Positions 30,471 through 39,022 of a stretch of DNA of 64,000 bases are shown piece by piece. The position numbers and the translations under genes were made by a program. The number at the start of each line of letters is the position of its first letter. Positions within the stretch are counted from its first letter, which is position 1. Under the pieces are notes generated by a model, which was not told the DNA's origin, searched no databases, and saw nothing but the letters and a program-made list of their open reading frames with translations. Location of the stretch: positions 1,548,342 to 1,612,341 of the forward strand of contig NZ_CP013251.1 of assembly GCF_001583435.1 (NCBI RefSeq), in the 5' to 3' direction. The DNA is from Endozoicomonas montiporae CL-33. GTDB taxonomy: Bacteria > Pseudomonadota > Gammaproteobacteria > Pseudomonadales > Endozoicomonadaceae.

Positions 30471-31865
30471 GGGTGCTCTCTCAATTTGATAGTTGATTCA
30501 AAAATCAACTATCATCCTGCCTGACATAAAGCTAGACCAAAGTTGATTCCAACGCCCTTTACTCTGGATCAAAGACCTCGTTTCAAGAAGAACTTCTGCA
30601 CCTGCTGGTTTCCACCTCATACCTGAACCACACAGCCGTTGTTTGACCAATGTCTTACAAGCAGCTTCTGTCACTCCAGAGCCTATCGGCCAGTTATGTT
30701 TCAGGGCTTGATGGTATTTCATCAAATGATGGTTGTTCGTAAAATAGGTCACCGCCTTGTAACGCTTCTCTATCAGTGCAGTAGTCTTTTTCGGGAGTTC
30801 GGCAGATTCAATTTCTTTCAGTATTTTTTTGGCTGCCCCTCGCTTGTTTTTCAGGTTGTGGAGCTTGTCTTCAAGCCACTGCTTTCTCTTGGCTTTACTG
30901 CTCGGAAACAACGCTTCTGCTACTCCTCCCAGATACTCTGAGGCATGAAAAAAATCGAGTATTTGAGCTGAGGTATGCTGCTTCAGGTATCGCCAGTTTT
31001 CTTTAGCTCCATCGGCTACGCCAATGTATGTTGCTTGCGGATAGAGACGTTTGAGATCCGCAATCTCATCGTCCAGCTTGTTCATAAAGCTTTGTTTACC
31101 ATATTCAGGCGAACTGGCGGTGTAGATTGTGTGAAGTCTGTCGCCATTGGCAGAATAAAGGCTTAAGGTTCCACACATGGCTTCTCGCCAGCCTTCTTCG
31201 CAAAGCAGCATGCAGGTGCCATCAAGTCCTATAGCAATGGTTTCCACTGCCTCTGGTAACGGCGGTAAATCATAACGAGTCTTTTTTTGATCTTCAATTA
31301 ATGCACCGACCCTGTCGGATAAGTGCTTGATATAGGAGTTTGACAACACTCTTTGATGGTTGGTTTCAAAATCTTCTTTTACTGCGGGAGCAGGCATCTG
31401 GCTGTACTTCCAGGCGAGAGTTTTTGCAAATTTGGGCGTAGCTGAGCCAACAATCCCAGAGTGATAATCAAGCGGAGCCAGAGTGACTCCACCTCTGACA
31501 CCCTGATAGACAGAGCGTTCCATGGGCACGCATCCGTAAAGGGTTTCGTAGTGCTTTAGCACTTTCCCCTTATAGCTCCATTTTTGCTGGTTAAGGACAA
31601 TAGGTTCGTTGTTGGGTGGTTCAAACAACTTTAATAATTCTTGAGTGCCAAGTACTCCTGCCTCATTCAACGCTCGCTGCAATCCATCTTCAAGACTCAG
31701 CATGTTGTTAGATTCAATGGGTACTTCAATTTGCAGTACGATAGTTTTTGACTGACGGGCAATGACGGATGCAGGCATGATGGCAGGATTTAGCGATAAT
31801 AAGTTGTCTTCATAATAGTCGCTTAAAATGCGTACTTTTGTTTCAATCAGTCAGAGAGAGCACCC
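30471..31865 (-). mobile_element. ISKra4-family element 1
   Basis: Ends GGGTGCTCTCTC / GAGAGAGCACCC and an 8-bp duplication CAACAACC (30463-30470, 31866-31873). 1395 bp. Confidence 0.92.
30498..31778 (-). CDS. ISKra4-family transposase
   Basis: A 426-residue DDE transposase: IGLDGTCMLLCEEGWREAMC, YIGVADGAKENWRYL, ILDFFHASEYLGGVAEAL and the C-terminal PIGSGVTEAACKTLVKQR..GSGMRW are the family hallmarks. The frame is complete. It is clearly related to the transposases at 33759 and 50884 but not identical. Confidence 0.88.
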   Translation of the reverse strand: MPASVIARQSKTIVLQIEVPIESNNMLSLEDGLQRALNEAGVLGTQELLKLFEPPNNEPIVLNQQKWSYKGKVLKHYETLYGCVPMERSVYQGVRGGVTLAPLDYHSGIVGSATPKFAKTLAWKYSQMPAPAVKEDFETNHQRVLSNSYIKHLSDRVGALIEDQKKTRYDLPPLPEAVETIAIGLDGTCMLLCEEGWREAMCGTLSLYSANGDRLHTIYTASSPEYGKQSFMNKLDDEIADLKRLYPQATYIGVADGAKENWRYLKQHTSAQILDFFHASEYLGGVAEALFPSSKAKRKQWLEDKLHNLKNKRGAAKKILKEIESAELPKKTTALIEKRYKAVTYFTNNHHLMKYHQALKHNWPIGSGVTEAACKTLVKQRLCGSGMRWKPAGAEVLLETRSLIQSKGRWNQLWSSFMSGRMIVDF

Positions 31866-31892
31866 CAACAACCGAGTTCTTTTTCAGGAATA

Positions 31893-32991
31893 TACCCAAG
31901 TGAATTCAAGATGCAGGATTTAGCCTCTGAAAACTATCGTTAATTCTGCTGACTAACGAAGCACCAATTTCAGGTAACGTAACGTCCAGAAAATGATTAA
32001 TCTTTTCTCGAAATTCTTTAGCCTTGGCAAAGTATTCATTATTCCGAGCATATTCATTCATCACCTTCCATAATCGCTCAATCGGGTTCAGATTTGGGCT
32101 GTAAGGTGGTAGGTAATGTAGTTTTATACCCAATTTTTCCGCCTCCTCTACCACCTCTTTTGAACGATGATAACCAGCACCGTCAAGCACTATATGGATG
32201 ACTGTCATGGATGCGTAGGATGCCCGAACTGTTCTGAAAAACTTGATAATCGCTTCGCCGTTGACGGTCTTGAACTGATCGAAAACAGCGGCAGATAGAT
32301 TGTTCAGTTCAATGGCGCCAACAATGTTTAATCGGGTACGGCTCCCCGTCGTGTTGATGATCTTATCAACCCCTTTGCGAATCCATCCTGAAGTGATTTT
32401 GGTGGCCTGTGTTGGATGAACTGCATCCATGAACAGCAACACTTCATCCTCTGGTAATGAGGCCTTCAGGGCATCATAGTGTTTGACAAATTCAGCTTGT
32501 TTGTCAGCATCAGCCTTGTGCGGAACGCCTTTTGGTTTTTTATAGGTAAAGCCTTTCTGATGCAGCCACTTGTTCAGACCTGATACGGTGTATTTGATGT
32601 CCCAGCGATCAGAAATGTAGGCGACGATCTGATGCGTATGAGCATAGGTGTGTTCAGAAATATGCTCGATTAGCTGCCGGGTTTGTTCATCATTCAAATA
32701 GCTTTCGCTACCACCGTTGTCAGGCTTGAGTTTTTCCTTTTTCAGATAGTCATCAAGGTGGCGACAAATAGTGAATTCACTTTTTCTCAAGGCTTGTGCG
32801 ATAGAAGACGGAGTCCAACCTTCAGATCTGAGCAAAACTGCTTTTATACGGTCACACTCTCGGGCATCCTGCGACTTTTTATGGCGGGATTCCAGAGCTG
32901 CTTTTTGCTGATCAGTCAAAATGATTTTAGGCATGAGCGAAGGATGTTAAAAAAGTACTGAAAAATCAAGCATCTTCAATGGTCACGGGTA
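31893..32991 (-). mobile_element. IS630-family element
   Basis: Ends TACCCAAGTGAATTCAAG and, inverted, TACCCGTGACC, flanked by TA on both sides (31891-31892, 32992-32993), the TA duplication typical of this family. 1099 bp. Confidence 0.88.
31906..32934 (-). CDS. IS630-family transposase
   Basis: A 342-residue protein with two N-terminal helix-turn-helix motifs (WTPSSIAQALRKSEFTICRH), a winged block (KYTVSGLNKWLHQKGFTYKK) and the DDE domain: Asp in EVLLFMDAVHP, Asp in IVLDGAGYHRS and Glu in LPPYSPNLNPIERLWKVMNE. Complete. Confidence 0.92.
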   Translation of the reverse strand: MPKIILTDQQKAALESRHKKSQDARECDRIKAVLLRSEGWTPSSIAQALRKSEFTICRHLDDYLKKEKLKPDNGGSESYLNDEQTRQLIEHISEHTYAHTHQIVAYISDRWDIKYTVSGLNKWLHQKGFTYKKPKGVPHKADADKQAEFVKHYDALKASLPEDEVLLFMDAVHPTQATKITSGWIRKGVDKIINTTGSRTRLNIVGAIELNNLSAAVFDQFKTVNGEAIIKFFRTVRASYASMTVIHIVLDGAGYHRSKEVVEEAEKLGIKLHYLPPYSPNLNPIERLWKVMNEYARNNEYFAKAKEFREKINHFLDVTLPEIGASLVSRINDSFQRLNPAS

Positions 32992-33086
32992 TAAAAATTC
33001 ACCGGATGGTTTTCGTCATTGCTGTAAAGCTTGTTATTCAGAAACTCCATCTGTGATTAAAAGAAAAAACGCATCGAGGGTGAGTA

Positions 33087-33353
33087 ATGAAAAGCTGTGA
33101 ATCAGGTTGTGGTGGCGTGGTAAAAGTATTTGGCTGCAAGTGGTGTCCCGATTGTTATCCCAATTTCAGTCGAGGTCAGACTTTAGGAGAAAGAGCTTTT
33201 TCTGTCATTGCTGGTAAATATGAAGATTATGGAGAGAACATCAAATTCGCCAGTGATGTAATGACCTTGCCGGAAGCTGAAGCGCAACTGAAAAAGGTTA
33301 ATGATTATCCGTTTGCTCGGATTGAATACACTGAACCAAGTCAAGCCGTATAA
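33087..33353 (+). CDS. Cysteine-rich cassette protein
   Basis: An 88-residue protein whose start, CESGCGGVVKVFGCKWCPDC, holds five cysteines in CxxxC / CxxC spacing and looks zinc- or metal-binding. The ATG overlaps the end of the preceding zinc-ribbon gene, so this was a two-gene cassette; the upstream IS insertions probably cut its expression. The TAA stop lies in attC 4. Function unknown. Confidence 0.6.
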   Translation: MKSCESGCGGVVKVFGCKWCPDCYPNFSRGQTLGERAFSVIAGKYEDYGENIKFASDVMTLPEAEAQLKKVNDYPFARIEYTEPSQAV

Positions 33354-33434
33354 CGCCTGGTTCAGCCGCGCCGCCGACGGCGGCGTCGGGTGGAGGGGCG
33401 CAGCCCCGGAACGAACTGGAACCATTTGTTATGT
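33348..33434 (+). repeat. attC 4
   Basis: R'' GTATAAC, L'' TGGTTCAG / L' CTGGAACCA, long GC-rich loop, R' GTTATGT; 87 bp. Confidence 0.9.
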
Positions 33435-33743
33435 TGATTCTCTATTATTTGGTAATAACATTTCCCTAATTTGCGTCTTTAACTTTATGCGAACAGGTGT
33501 TGTAGTTACTTTCCAAATCATTTTTGAATCGTGATCGAATTTATCAAAATCAAGAGGTAGATTATGTTTTGTCAACTGCTTTTGATTGAATAAATCACTT
33601 GATATACTATACATTTCTTGAACTAGATGATGCTGATCTTGAAACTGCTTATTAATAGACCTTAGTGCTTTTTTAATTTCAGACTCAATATTTTCATCTA
33701 TATAAATTGCATTATTCTCTAAAACAATATACGCATTGCTAAT
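33429..33743 (-). pseudogene. Minus-strand cassette gene, 5' end cut by ISKra4
   Basis: Open frame SNAYIVLENNAIYIDENIES ... SISSDLFNQKQLTKHNLPLD ... KVTTTPVRIKLKTQIREMLL, ending at a TAA provided by the R' core of attC 4. The true start is lost at the IS edge at 33744. AT-rich; family not recognised. Confidence 0.55.
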
Positions 33744-35142
33744 GGGTGTGCTGCCTAATTAATGTACTGGAGGAAGGTTGTGTGTGACAGGGAATCCGTA
33801 ACGGCTCATTTTTGACCAAAATGCATTCCAGGATCCGGATGTGCAAACCAGTGCCCTTAACGTCAGCAACATCGATGCTCCCTGCTCCTTCCAGCGCATT
33901 CCTGAACGGCACATTCTCTGTTTCACCAATGTTTTACAGCCTGCTTCAGTCACTCCCGAACCTATCGGCAAGTTCTGCTCTCTCGCTTGCGGATAAATCA
34001 TCTGATGCCAATGATTTTTGAAATACGTTCTGGCACTGATTAACTTTTCCAGAGACGCAGTACGGTTGTTGCCTGGCTTTGCACTATCAAGCTCTTCCTG
34101 AAGTCTTTTGGCTGCACCCTTTTCATGTTTCAAGTCGTGTAGTTTCTGCTTCAACCATGCATGCCTCTCCTGTGATGCTTTTTTGCCGGGATAAAGAGCC
34201 TCAGCAGCCCCGGCAACATATTCAGAGACATGGTAAAAGTCCAGCACCTGCACGGTTGTAAAGGGCTCTAAAAAAGTCCAGTTATCCGCTGCTCCGTCAG
34301 CAATTCCCACATAAACTGCATCAGGATATCGCGCTTTAACCTTGTTGATTTCTCTTGAAAATCTGCTTTTAAAGGTTCCCTTGCCGTATTCTGGTGCCTC
34401 TGCACAATAGATGGTATGGAGCCGCTCCCCTTCGTCATCATAAAGGCTTATCGTGCCACACATGGCTTCACGATAGCCTTCGTAATAAAGAAGGTTGGCT
34501 CCATCAAGGCCGATGCCTATTGTTTTTACTGCCTTAGGCAAATCGGGTATGTCGTATGCCCATTTTTCTTCTTTTGCCTGAGCGATGCTTGCTACGACAT
34601 CAGCCAGATCTCTAAGCGTCGAACGACTACTCTTGCGGCCATGGTTTTGTAGTAAGTCTTCTTCTACCTGGGGAGCAGCCATTTGTGCATATTTCCAACT
34701 GACGAGCCGGGCAAAAGCAGGAGTCGAGTTGACAATGATTCGCGCATTCTGATCCAGGGGACAAAAGGTTTCACCACCCTGACTGCTTTGATATACATAG
34801 CGTGCCAACTTAACGGAACCCCATGAAGTTTCATACACTTTGGGTTCTTTTTTGTGCTTGCTGCTCATGGTAATCCCGCCTACTTTTATAGGCGAACCAT
34901 CGGTGTCCATGGCTTCAAGCTGTTTTTCTACCCCAAGCACGCCTGCTTCGTTGAGGCTACCCTGAAGAGCAGTCTCAAAGTCAAGCATTGAGTCACCATG
35001 CTGGATGGTAATCAGGATCTGCGTTTCGTTGTTTTCTGAAGAGATAACTTGAGCGGGCATATGGTGAAGGCTGTAAGATTTTCAATATCTTAAAATAGAC
35101 AGAAAATGTTGTTTCTTCCTACATTAATTACCGCTTACACCC
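33744..35142 (-). mobile_element. ISKra4-family element 2
   Basis: Imperfect ends GGGTGTGCTGCCTAATTAAT and, inverted, GGGTGTAAGCGGTAATTAAT. No matching 8-bp flanks: left CATTGCTAAT, right GAATTTGG. A different truncated cassette lies on each side, so sequence between them has been lost. Confidence 0.8.
33759..35060 (-). CDS. ISKra4-family transposase
   Basis: A 433-residue relative of the transposase at 30498, with IGLDGANLLYYEGYREAMCG, YVGIADGAADNWTFL, VLDFYHVSEYVAGAAEAL and PIGSGVTEAGCKTLVKQR. Frame complete. Confidence 0.88.
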   Translation of the reverse strand: MPAQVISSENNETQILITIQHGDSMLDFETALQGSLNEAGVLGVEKQLEAMDTDGSPIKVGGITMSSKHKKEPKVYETSWGSVKLARYVYQSSQGGETFCPLDQNARIIVNSTPAFARLVSWKYAQMAAPQVEEDLLQNHGRKSSRSTLRDLADVVASIAQAKEEKWAYDIPDLPKAVKTIGIGLDGANLLYYEGYREAMCGTISLYDDEGERLHTIYCAEAPEYGKGTFKSRFSREINKVKARYPDAVYVGIADGAADNWTFLEPFTTVQVLDFYHVSEYVAGAAEALYPGKKASQERHAWLKQKLHDLKHEKGAAKRLQEELDSAKPGNNRTASLEKLISARTYFKNHWHQMIYPQAREQNLPIGSGVTEAGCKTLVKQRMCRSGMRWKEQGASMLLTLRALVCTSGSWNAFWSKMSRYGFPVTHNLPPVH

Positions 35143-35367
35143 GAATTTGGTAACGACCACACTACATACAGACCATCTGATAATTGGGCGCAAGGTGGAC
35201 TATTACTGGAAAAGTACGAAGTGTTACTGGATATAGTTACCGTGAATGAACAGAGACTTTGGCAAGCGATGAAATTTAATGGCTGCACAGTGAGCATTAA
35301 AGTAGCAGACACACCATTAATAGCTGTAATGCTTGCCATTATTGCTGGACACAACCAAGACAGCTAA
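35143..35367 (+). pseudogene. DUF2591/NinX-like phage protein, 5' end lost
   Basis: The frame DHTTYRPSDNWAQGGLLLEK ... LWQAMKFNGCTVSIKVADTP followed by LIAVMLAIIAGHNQDS shows the NWAQGG and TPLIA..M motifs of the DUF2591 family that includes phage NinX. The N-terminal part is missing at the ISKra4 edge. The stop TAA is in attC 5. Confidence 0.65.
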
Positions 35368-35420
35368 CGCCGTTTTCAGAGGCGTGCCATAGGCACGTCC
35401 GCTAGAAAACTTTGGTAGGT
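35362..35420 (+). repeat. attC 5, damaged core
   Basis: R'' AGCTAAC, L'' GTTTTCAG; R' reads GGTAGGT in place of GTTAGGT, so the crossover triplet GTT is altered. 59 bp. Confidence 0.82.
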
Positions 35421-35450
35421 TCACGAATTGCACAAGGCCGGAGAAAAATA

Positions 35451-35724
35451 ATGCCAAGATTTACAAAGAAGCCAAGTGACCATAACAGCCGTACAATTCA
35501 ATGGTTCATCAACTCATGCAGGGCAAATTGAAAACTGGATGAATGGTGGGGAAGAACCACCGGAAGATTCGATTCACACCAGAGACATAGGCTTTCTCCA
35601 TATTGAAACACTCGAAGGAACTATGGAAGCATCACCGAGCGACTGGATAATCAAAGGTGTTAATGGAGAGTTTTACCCCTGCAAACGAGACATTTTTGAA
35701 AAGACGTATGAACCCGCTGAGTGA
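35451..35724 (+). pseudogene. Phage-type cassette gene, copy 1, frameshifted
   Basis: Same cassette as 44395-44667 but with one extra A (AAGCCAAGTGACC against AAGCCAGTGACC), which breaks MPRFTKKP from VTITAVQFNGSSTHAGQIEN. A GTG at 35476 could still start an 82-residue product, without a good ribosome site. The family has the conserved ending GVNGEFYPCKRDIFEKTYEP, common in phages. Confidence 0.75.
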
Positions 35725-35801
35725 ACATACCGCCTGCTTCAGCCGCGCCGCCGACGGCGGCGTCGGGTGGCGAAGCCACGAACTGGAAGCATTTGTTAGG
35801 C
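35725..35801 (+). repeat. attC 6, variant R''
   Basis: R'' reads ACATACC in place of ACATAAC; L'' TGCTTCAG / L' CTGGAAGCA; R' GTTAGGC; 77 bp. Confidence 0.85.
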
Positions 35802-35854
35802 TTCGTTGCTACATCTATGCTTTGTGTTTATGGCGGAAACTCAAGCATAGATAA

Positions 35855-36619
35855 ATGAAATATGCAAAAATCATTATCATAAAGTTATTGATATGTACCA
35901 GTCTTATATCAACTAATGCAGGATCATATTTCTTTAAGTATTTAAGTGTTGAAGAATTCTATGAATGGACAGAATTTTTAGCAATACCTGGAACTATTAG
36001 TGAGACAATAGACTACTTTGATAATCACGGTGTTGATTTTACTGTCGAAATAACAATTCGCCATTCTAAAGAATTTGCTTGTTTTAACATTAGTACTTAT
36101 GGATTGGATTTGCATATGCCTGAAAATAGATGCATCAGCAGCAATAATGTATCCAATAAACCACTTGAGTTTATTGAGTCAATGACTCCAATGGTAACTA
36201 CTTTACCATCTTTTGATTTAAGTTTAATTAATGGTGGTTATGGTATTTTCAACTTGGAGGCTAGTGAGTCAATTTTAATTGGCAGACCGTTATTAACGTC
36301 ATTAAAGATACGAAGTTTATTTAGTTGGCTCCCATTTCTTAATAGATATTTTTATGTTAGAGCTTTACATAACCGGCAAGTTGAATTCATATCTTATATT
36401 TCAAGACAGCTTTCTAACCAGTTGATTTTCCGGTTGCATCAAGAGCAAATATGGCTAAATCATAATTCTGGCAATCAAGGATTAATGACATTATATACAG
36501 GTTATAGTGAAAGTTTGCGGATACTTTTTCAGGTTCTAATAAATGAACAAGGATATATAAGAGCTTTTTGCCTCAATATTAATCGAACATTATTGTCATT
36601 TTGGAGGAGAGAAGCCTAA
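35855..36619 (+). CDS. Exported or membrane-anchored cassette protein, unknown
   Basis: The largest plus-strand cassette gene (254 aa) and strongly AT-rich relative to its flanks. It has a signal-peptide-like start (YAKIIIIKLLICTSLISTNA) and no recognised domain; LSLINGGYGIFNLEASESIL and WLPFLNRYFYVRALHNRQVE are its more distinctive stretches. Its TAA is part of attC 7. The base composition suggests a recent foreign origin. Confidence 0.55.
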   Translation: MKYAKIIIIKLLICTSLISTNAGSYFFKYLSVEEFYEWTEFLAIPGTISETIDYFDNHGVDFTVEITIRHSKEFACFNISTYGLDLHMPENRCISSNNVSNKPLEFIESMTPMVTTLPSFDLSLINGGYGIFNLEASESILIGRPLLTSLKIRSLFSWLPFLNRYFYVRALHNRQVEFISYISRQLSNQLIFRLHQEQIWLNHNSGNQGLMTLYTGYSESLRILFQVLINEQGYIRAFCLNINRTLLSFWRREA

Positions 36620-36700
36620 CGCCTGCTTCAGCCGCGCCGCCAACGGCGGCGTCGGGTGGAGGCGCGAAGCGCCGGAACGAACTGGAAGCATTTGTTATGT
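36614..36700 (+). repeat. attC 7
   Basis: R'' GCCTAAC, R' GTTATGT, TGCTTCAG / CTGGAAGCA arms; 87 bp; inner stem CGCGAAGCG variant shared with attC 13. Confidence 0.92.
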
Positions 36701-36720
36701 GGAATGGAGTAAGAAGCATA

Positions 36721-37083
36721 GTGAACATTTGTAGTGTTACTGAGTGCGACAAAGTAGTTTTAGCCAGAGGCTTGTGTGCAAAACATTATCGTCGCTGGCA
36801 ACGTCATGGTGATGTGTTCACTATTAATAAATTACCAAATGGAACTTATGATCCTGTCTGTGAGATTGAGGGGTGTAACAGAAAAACGCATTCCAATGGT
36901 TTATGCGCTACGCACCAAGCACGATTAAAGAAAATCGGCAGTCTTGCAACTAACCACCCAAAAAAACCATACAGAGGTTGTAAAGTAGAAGGGTGTATGG
37001 GGACGCATTATGCAAAAGATTTATGCCGCAAACACTATAGACGCATGACTCCACATAACGCCTGCTTCAGCCGTGTGCCGTAG
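36721..37083 (+). CDS. Triple zinc-finger-like cassette protein (copy 1)
   Basis: Three repeats of a C-x4-C-x9-C-x2-H module: CSVTECDKVVLARGLCAKHY, CEIEGCNRKTHSNGLCATHQ and CKVEGCMGTHYAKDLCRKHY, each followed by basic residues (RRW, ARL, RRM). This module is often found beside HNH nuclease domains in phages, but no HNH core is present here. Start could be GTG 36721 (GGAG 11 bases upstream) or ATG 36697 inside the attC core. The frame runs into attC 8 before it stops. Confidence 0.65.
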   Translation: MNICSVTECDKVVLARGLCAKHYRRWQRHGDVFTINKLPNGTYDPVCEIEGCNRKTHSNGLCATHQARLKKIGSLATNHPKKPYRGCKVEGCMGTHYAKDLCRKHYRRMTPHNACFSRVP

Positions 37084-37129
37084 GCACATCGGGTGAGCGC
37101 AGCGAACGAACTGGAAGCATTTGTTAGCT
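37053..37129 (+). repeat. attC 8
   Basis: R'' ACATAAC, TGCTTCAG / CTGGAAGCA, R' GTTAGCT; 77 bp. Confidence 0.9.
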
Positions 37130-37151
37130 GACGATTAGTAAGGAGCTTTTG

Positions 37152-37448
37152 ATGGTAAATGACAATGATTTAAAACCATGTCCACTCTGTAATGGGAAGG
37201 CTCGTTATCAGGTAGGTGGAGAACTCTATACAATTGGTTGTATCGGCTGTCTTATTGAAACAGACACATACGACGACCCAGAACTTCTTGCCGTAGATTG
37301 GAATAGCAGACCAGAAGTTGATGACCTAAAACGTTTACTGTCTGAGTGTAAGCATAGGTTCAAATCATATCAGATGGATGTGGATATGAGTCCACCTGAT
37401 CATCACAGGGATTTTATGAGGCGGATTGAAGCCGCTTTAGACAGCTAA
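37152..37448 (+). CDS. Lar-like restriction alleviation protein
   Basis: A 98-residue protein whose first half is the Lar/zinc-ribbon fold: LKPCPLCNGKARYQ, then IGCIGCLIETDTYDDPELLA and VDWNSRP, matching the CPFCG..C..C..T..WN.R pattern of Lar-family proteins that blunt type I restriction. The C-terminal half is helical. AAGGAG lies six bases before ATG 37152. TAA stop in attC 9. An anti-restriction role is inferred from the family. Confidence 0.7.
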   Translation: MVNDNDLKPCPLCNGKARYQVGGELYTIGCIGCLIETDTYDDPELLAVDWNSRPEVDDLKRLLSECKHRFKSYQMDVDMSPPDHHRDFMRRIEAALDS

Positions 37449-37519
37449 CGCCTGTTTCAGCCGCCGAACGAAGTGAGGTCGGGTGAGCGCAGCGAACGAA
37501 CTGGAAGCATTTGTTAGGT
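37443..37519 (+). repeat. attC 9
   Basis: R'' AGCTAAC, TGTTTCAG / CTGGAAGCA (one G-U pair), R' GTTAGGT; 77 bp. Confidence 0.9.
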
Positions 37520-37556
37520 GCTTTGGCACGATGCCTGAAAATTAACGGAAAAAATT

Positions 37557-37805
37557 ATGTTTGATCTTGATCTTGAACCCGTCGAAGAAGCATCTATCAA
37601 TGAGGATGCCGCTAAAATCATTATGCAACTTGAAGCATGGTTTGAGTCTCGAACTGACAAACTTCAGGAGATTGCCAGAAGTCAGCCAGACACAGTAAGG
37701 ATCAATGACTTTGAAAACAGCGACCCTGATTTTATCAATGGTTTTAAAGCTGGACTCATTGCAGCAGTGGAAGTTATGGGAAAATTCCCTGTAAACGTGG
37801 AGTAG
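37557..37805 (+). CDS. Small acidic cassette protein, unknown
   Basis: An 82-residue acidic protein (MFDLDLEPVEEASINEDAAK ... DPDFINGFKAGLIAAVEVMG). No domain recognised. CGGAA lies upstream of the ATG. It is the only ORF of its cassette. Confidence 0.6.
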   Translation: MFDLDLEPVEEASINEDAAKIIMQLEAWFESRTDKLQEIARSQPDTVRINDFENSDPDFINGFKAGLIAAVEVMGKFPVNVE

Positions 37806-37813
37806 CGGGAGGC

Positions 37814-37900
37814 ACATAACGCCTGCTTCAGCCGCGCCGCCGCAGGCGGCGTCGGGTGGAGGGGCGTAGCCCCGGAACGAACTGGAAGCATTTGTTATGT
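37814..37900 (+). repeat. attC 10
   Basis: R'' ACATAAC, TGCTTCAG / CTGGAAGCA, R' GTTATGT; 87 bp. Confidence 0.92.
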
Positions 37901-37906
37901 GTAACT

Positions 37907-38542
37907 TTAACTCTTGACTCTCCGAACCTTGAAGCGAAGATTCGTTTTTAATTTATCAGTTTGAGTTTTCCTGAAATCAGAAAGATAGATCTCTCTGTGT
38001 TGCATTGAAGATCTTTCAAGATTATTTTGAGAACAAAACTCTTCCATTATTTTAAATGTTTCAGGTTCATTATCAAAGCTACCAACATGAAGCATTTGAA
38101 CACACTGCCCATCTTCTAGTGAGATAAATTGAAGATCACGAATAAGAGGATTGTCCTTTTTTTTTGATGCTCTTTCTATTGCTTCGGATGCAAATTCTTT
38201 TGTTACAAAGCTAGGCTGCCTTATCATCAGAGTGTAGATAAGAGCATCTTTGTTCAAAACCCCATTAACTTTTTGTTTTTCATCATCTGATATATCCCAA
38301 ATACCTTCAAGTGGATAAACAGTATATTCAAAAAAGTCACTTAGGGAAAAGCCGGATTTATGTGACATTCTCACGGAATAGGATGCTGCATATAATGCTT
38401 CAATATACTTAATAAAATAATCACTATTTGGATTTCCTTTTCCGTTAATTGCAAAATAGTTAAATTTTGGAATATCAATTAGCTGCGGTTTTGTTTTAGG
38501 TATATATAATTCTTTTTCTGATTTTCGCCATTCATTTTTCAT
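37907..38542 (-). CDS. GyrI-like (small-molecule-binding) domain protein
   Basis: A 211-residue protein resembling the YyaD/GyrI-like effector-binding family: IPKFNYFAINGKGNPNSDYF near the start, YTVYPLEGIWDI in the middle and KTNLRFKVRRV at the end. Such domains bind small molecules and, in regulators such as BmrR, act as sensors; here no DNA-binding domain is attached. AGGAG precedes the ATG. It is reversed within its cassette and so must carry its own promoter near 38560. Confidence 0.72.
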   Translation of the reverse strand: MKNEWRKSEKELYIPKTKPQLIDIPKFNYFAINGKGNPNSDYFIKYIEALYAASYSVRMSHKSGFSLSDFFEYTVYPLEGIWDISDDEKQKVNGVLNKDALIYTLMIRQPSFVTKEFASEAIERASKKKDNPLIRDLQFISLEDGQCVQMLHVGSFDNEPETFKIMEEFCSQNNLERSSMQHREIYLSDFRKTQTDKLKTNLRFKVRRVKS

Positions 38543-38570
38543 TATTATTTACTCCTAATTATCTGGTTAC

Positions 38571-38647
38571 ACATAACGCCTGCTTCAGCCGTGTGCCGTA
38601 GGCACATCGGGTGAGCGCAGCGAACGAACTGGAAGCATTTGTTATGC
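38571..38647 (+). repeat. attC 11
   Basis: R'' ACATAAC, TGCTTCAG / CTGGAAGCA, R' GTTATGC; 77 bp. Confidence 0.92.
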
Positions 38648-38665
38648 GGACGACGGGAAGGAACC

Positions 38666-38935
38666 ATGATTAACCCAATGTTTAAAGACAACTTCTTTGG
38701 TGGTGTCCAGCTCATACCTGACCCGTTTCAGAAAGAGTTTATTATTGAACCAGCAAAGAAGCATGAAAGAAAAAACTGGATGAAAGGTCGTCGTTATCAT
38801 GGTCGCATCCAGAAGAAATGGAACAAGCGGTTCGGGATTAAAAAAGAACGGCAAATGTTTCAGATGGGTGATCGAATCTTTGCTCACCCGAACACAATCG
38901 AGTGGTTAAAACAGAACTTGGATAAGTACGCATAA
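38666..38935 (+). CDS. Small basic cassette protein, phage-like
   Basis: An 89-residue protein with a basic middle (KKHERKNWMKGRRYHGRIQK followed by KWNKRFGIKKERQ). No named domain. GGGAAGGAA precedes ATG 38666. Stop in attC 12. The charge suggests nucleic-acid contact, unproven. Confidence 0.6.
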   Translation: MINPMFKDNFFGGVQLIPDPFQKEFIIEPAKKHERKNWMKGRRYHGRIQKKWNKRFGIKKERQMFQMGDRIFAHPNTIEWLKQNLDKYA

Positions 38936-39006
38936 CGCCTGCTTCAGCCGCCGAGCCGGAGGCGAGGTCGGGTGGCGAAGCCACGAACTGGAAGCAATTG
39001 TTATGT
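38930..39006 (+). repeat. attC 12
   Basis: R'' GCATAAC, TGCTTCAG / CTGGAAGCA, R' GTTATGT; 77 bp; the A between arm and core reads AATTG in place of ATTTG. Confidence 0.9.
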
Positions 39007-39022
39007 TTTGGAGTATAAATAC

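Larger units (their letters stand above)
30420..33100 (+). pseudogene. Zinc-ribbon cassette gene interrupted by ISKra4 and IS630
   Basis: Three exon-like pieces (30420-30470, 31874-31892, 32994-33100) join in frame to a 58-residue protein once both IS elements and one copy of each target duplication are removed: MEEKHCNKCNEDWPTTTEFF then FRNKNSPDGFRHCCKACYSE and KRKNASRVSNEKL. CNKC and CCKAC form a zinc-knuckle pair, as in small HNH/endonuclease-VII-type or phage zinc proteins. Its end overlaps the next gene by 14 bp. Confidence 0.82.

Noticed and set aside
36601..36720. Zinc-finger protein beginning inside attC 7 (MEERSLTPASAAPP)
   Set aside because: That stretch is attC sequence read through by chance; the second copy shows the same effect.
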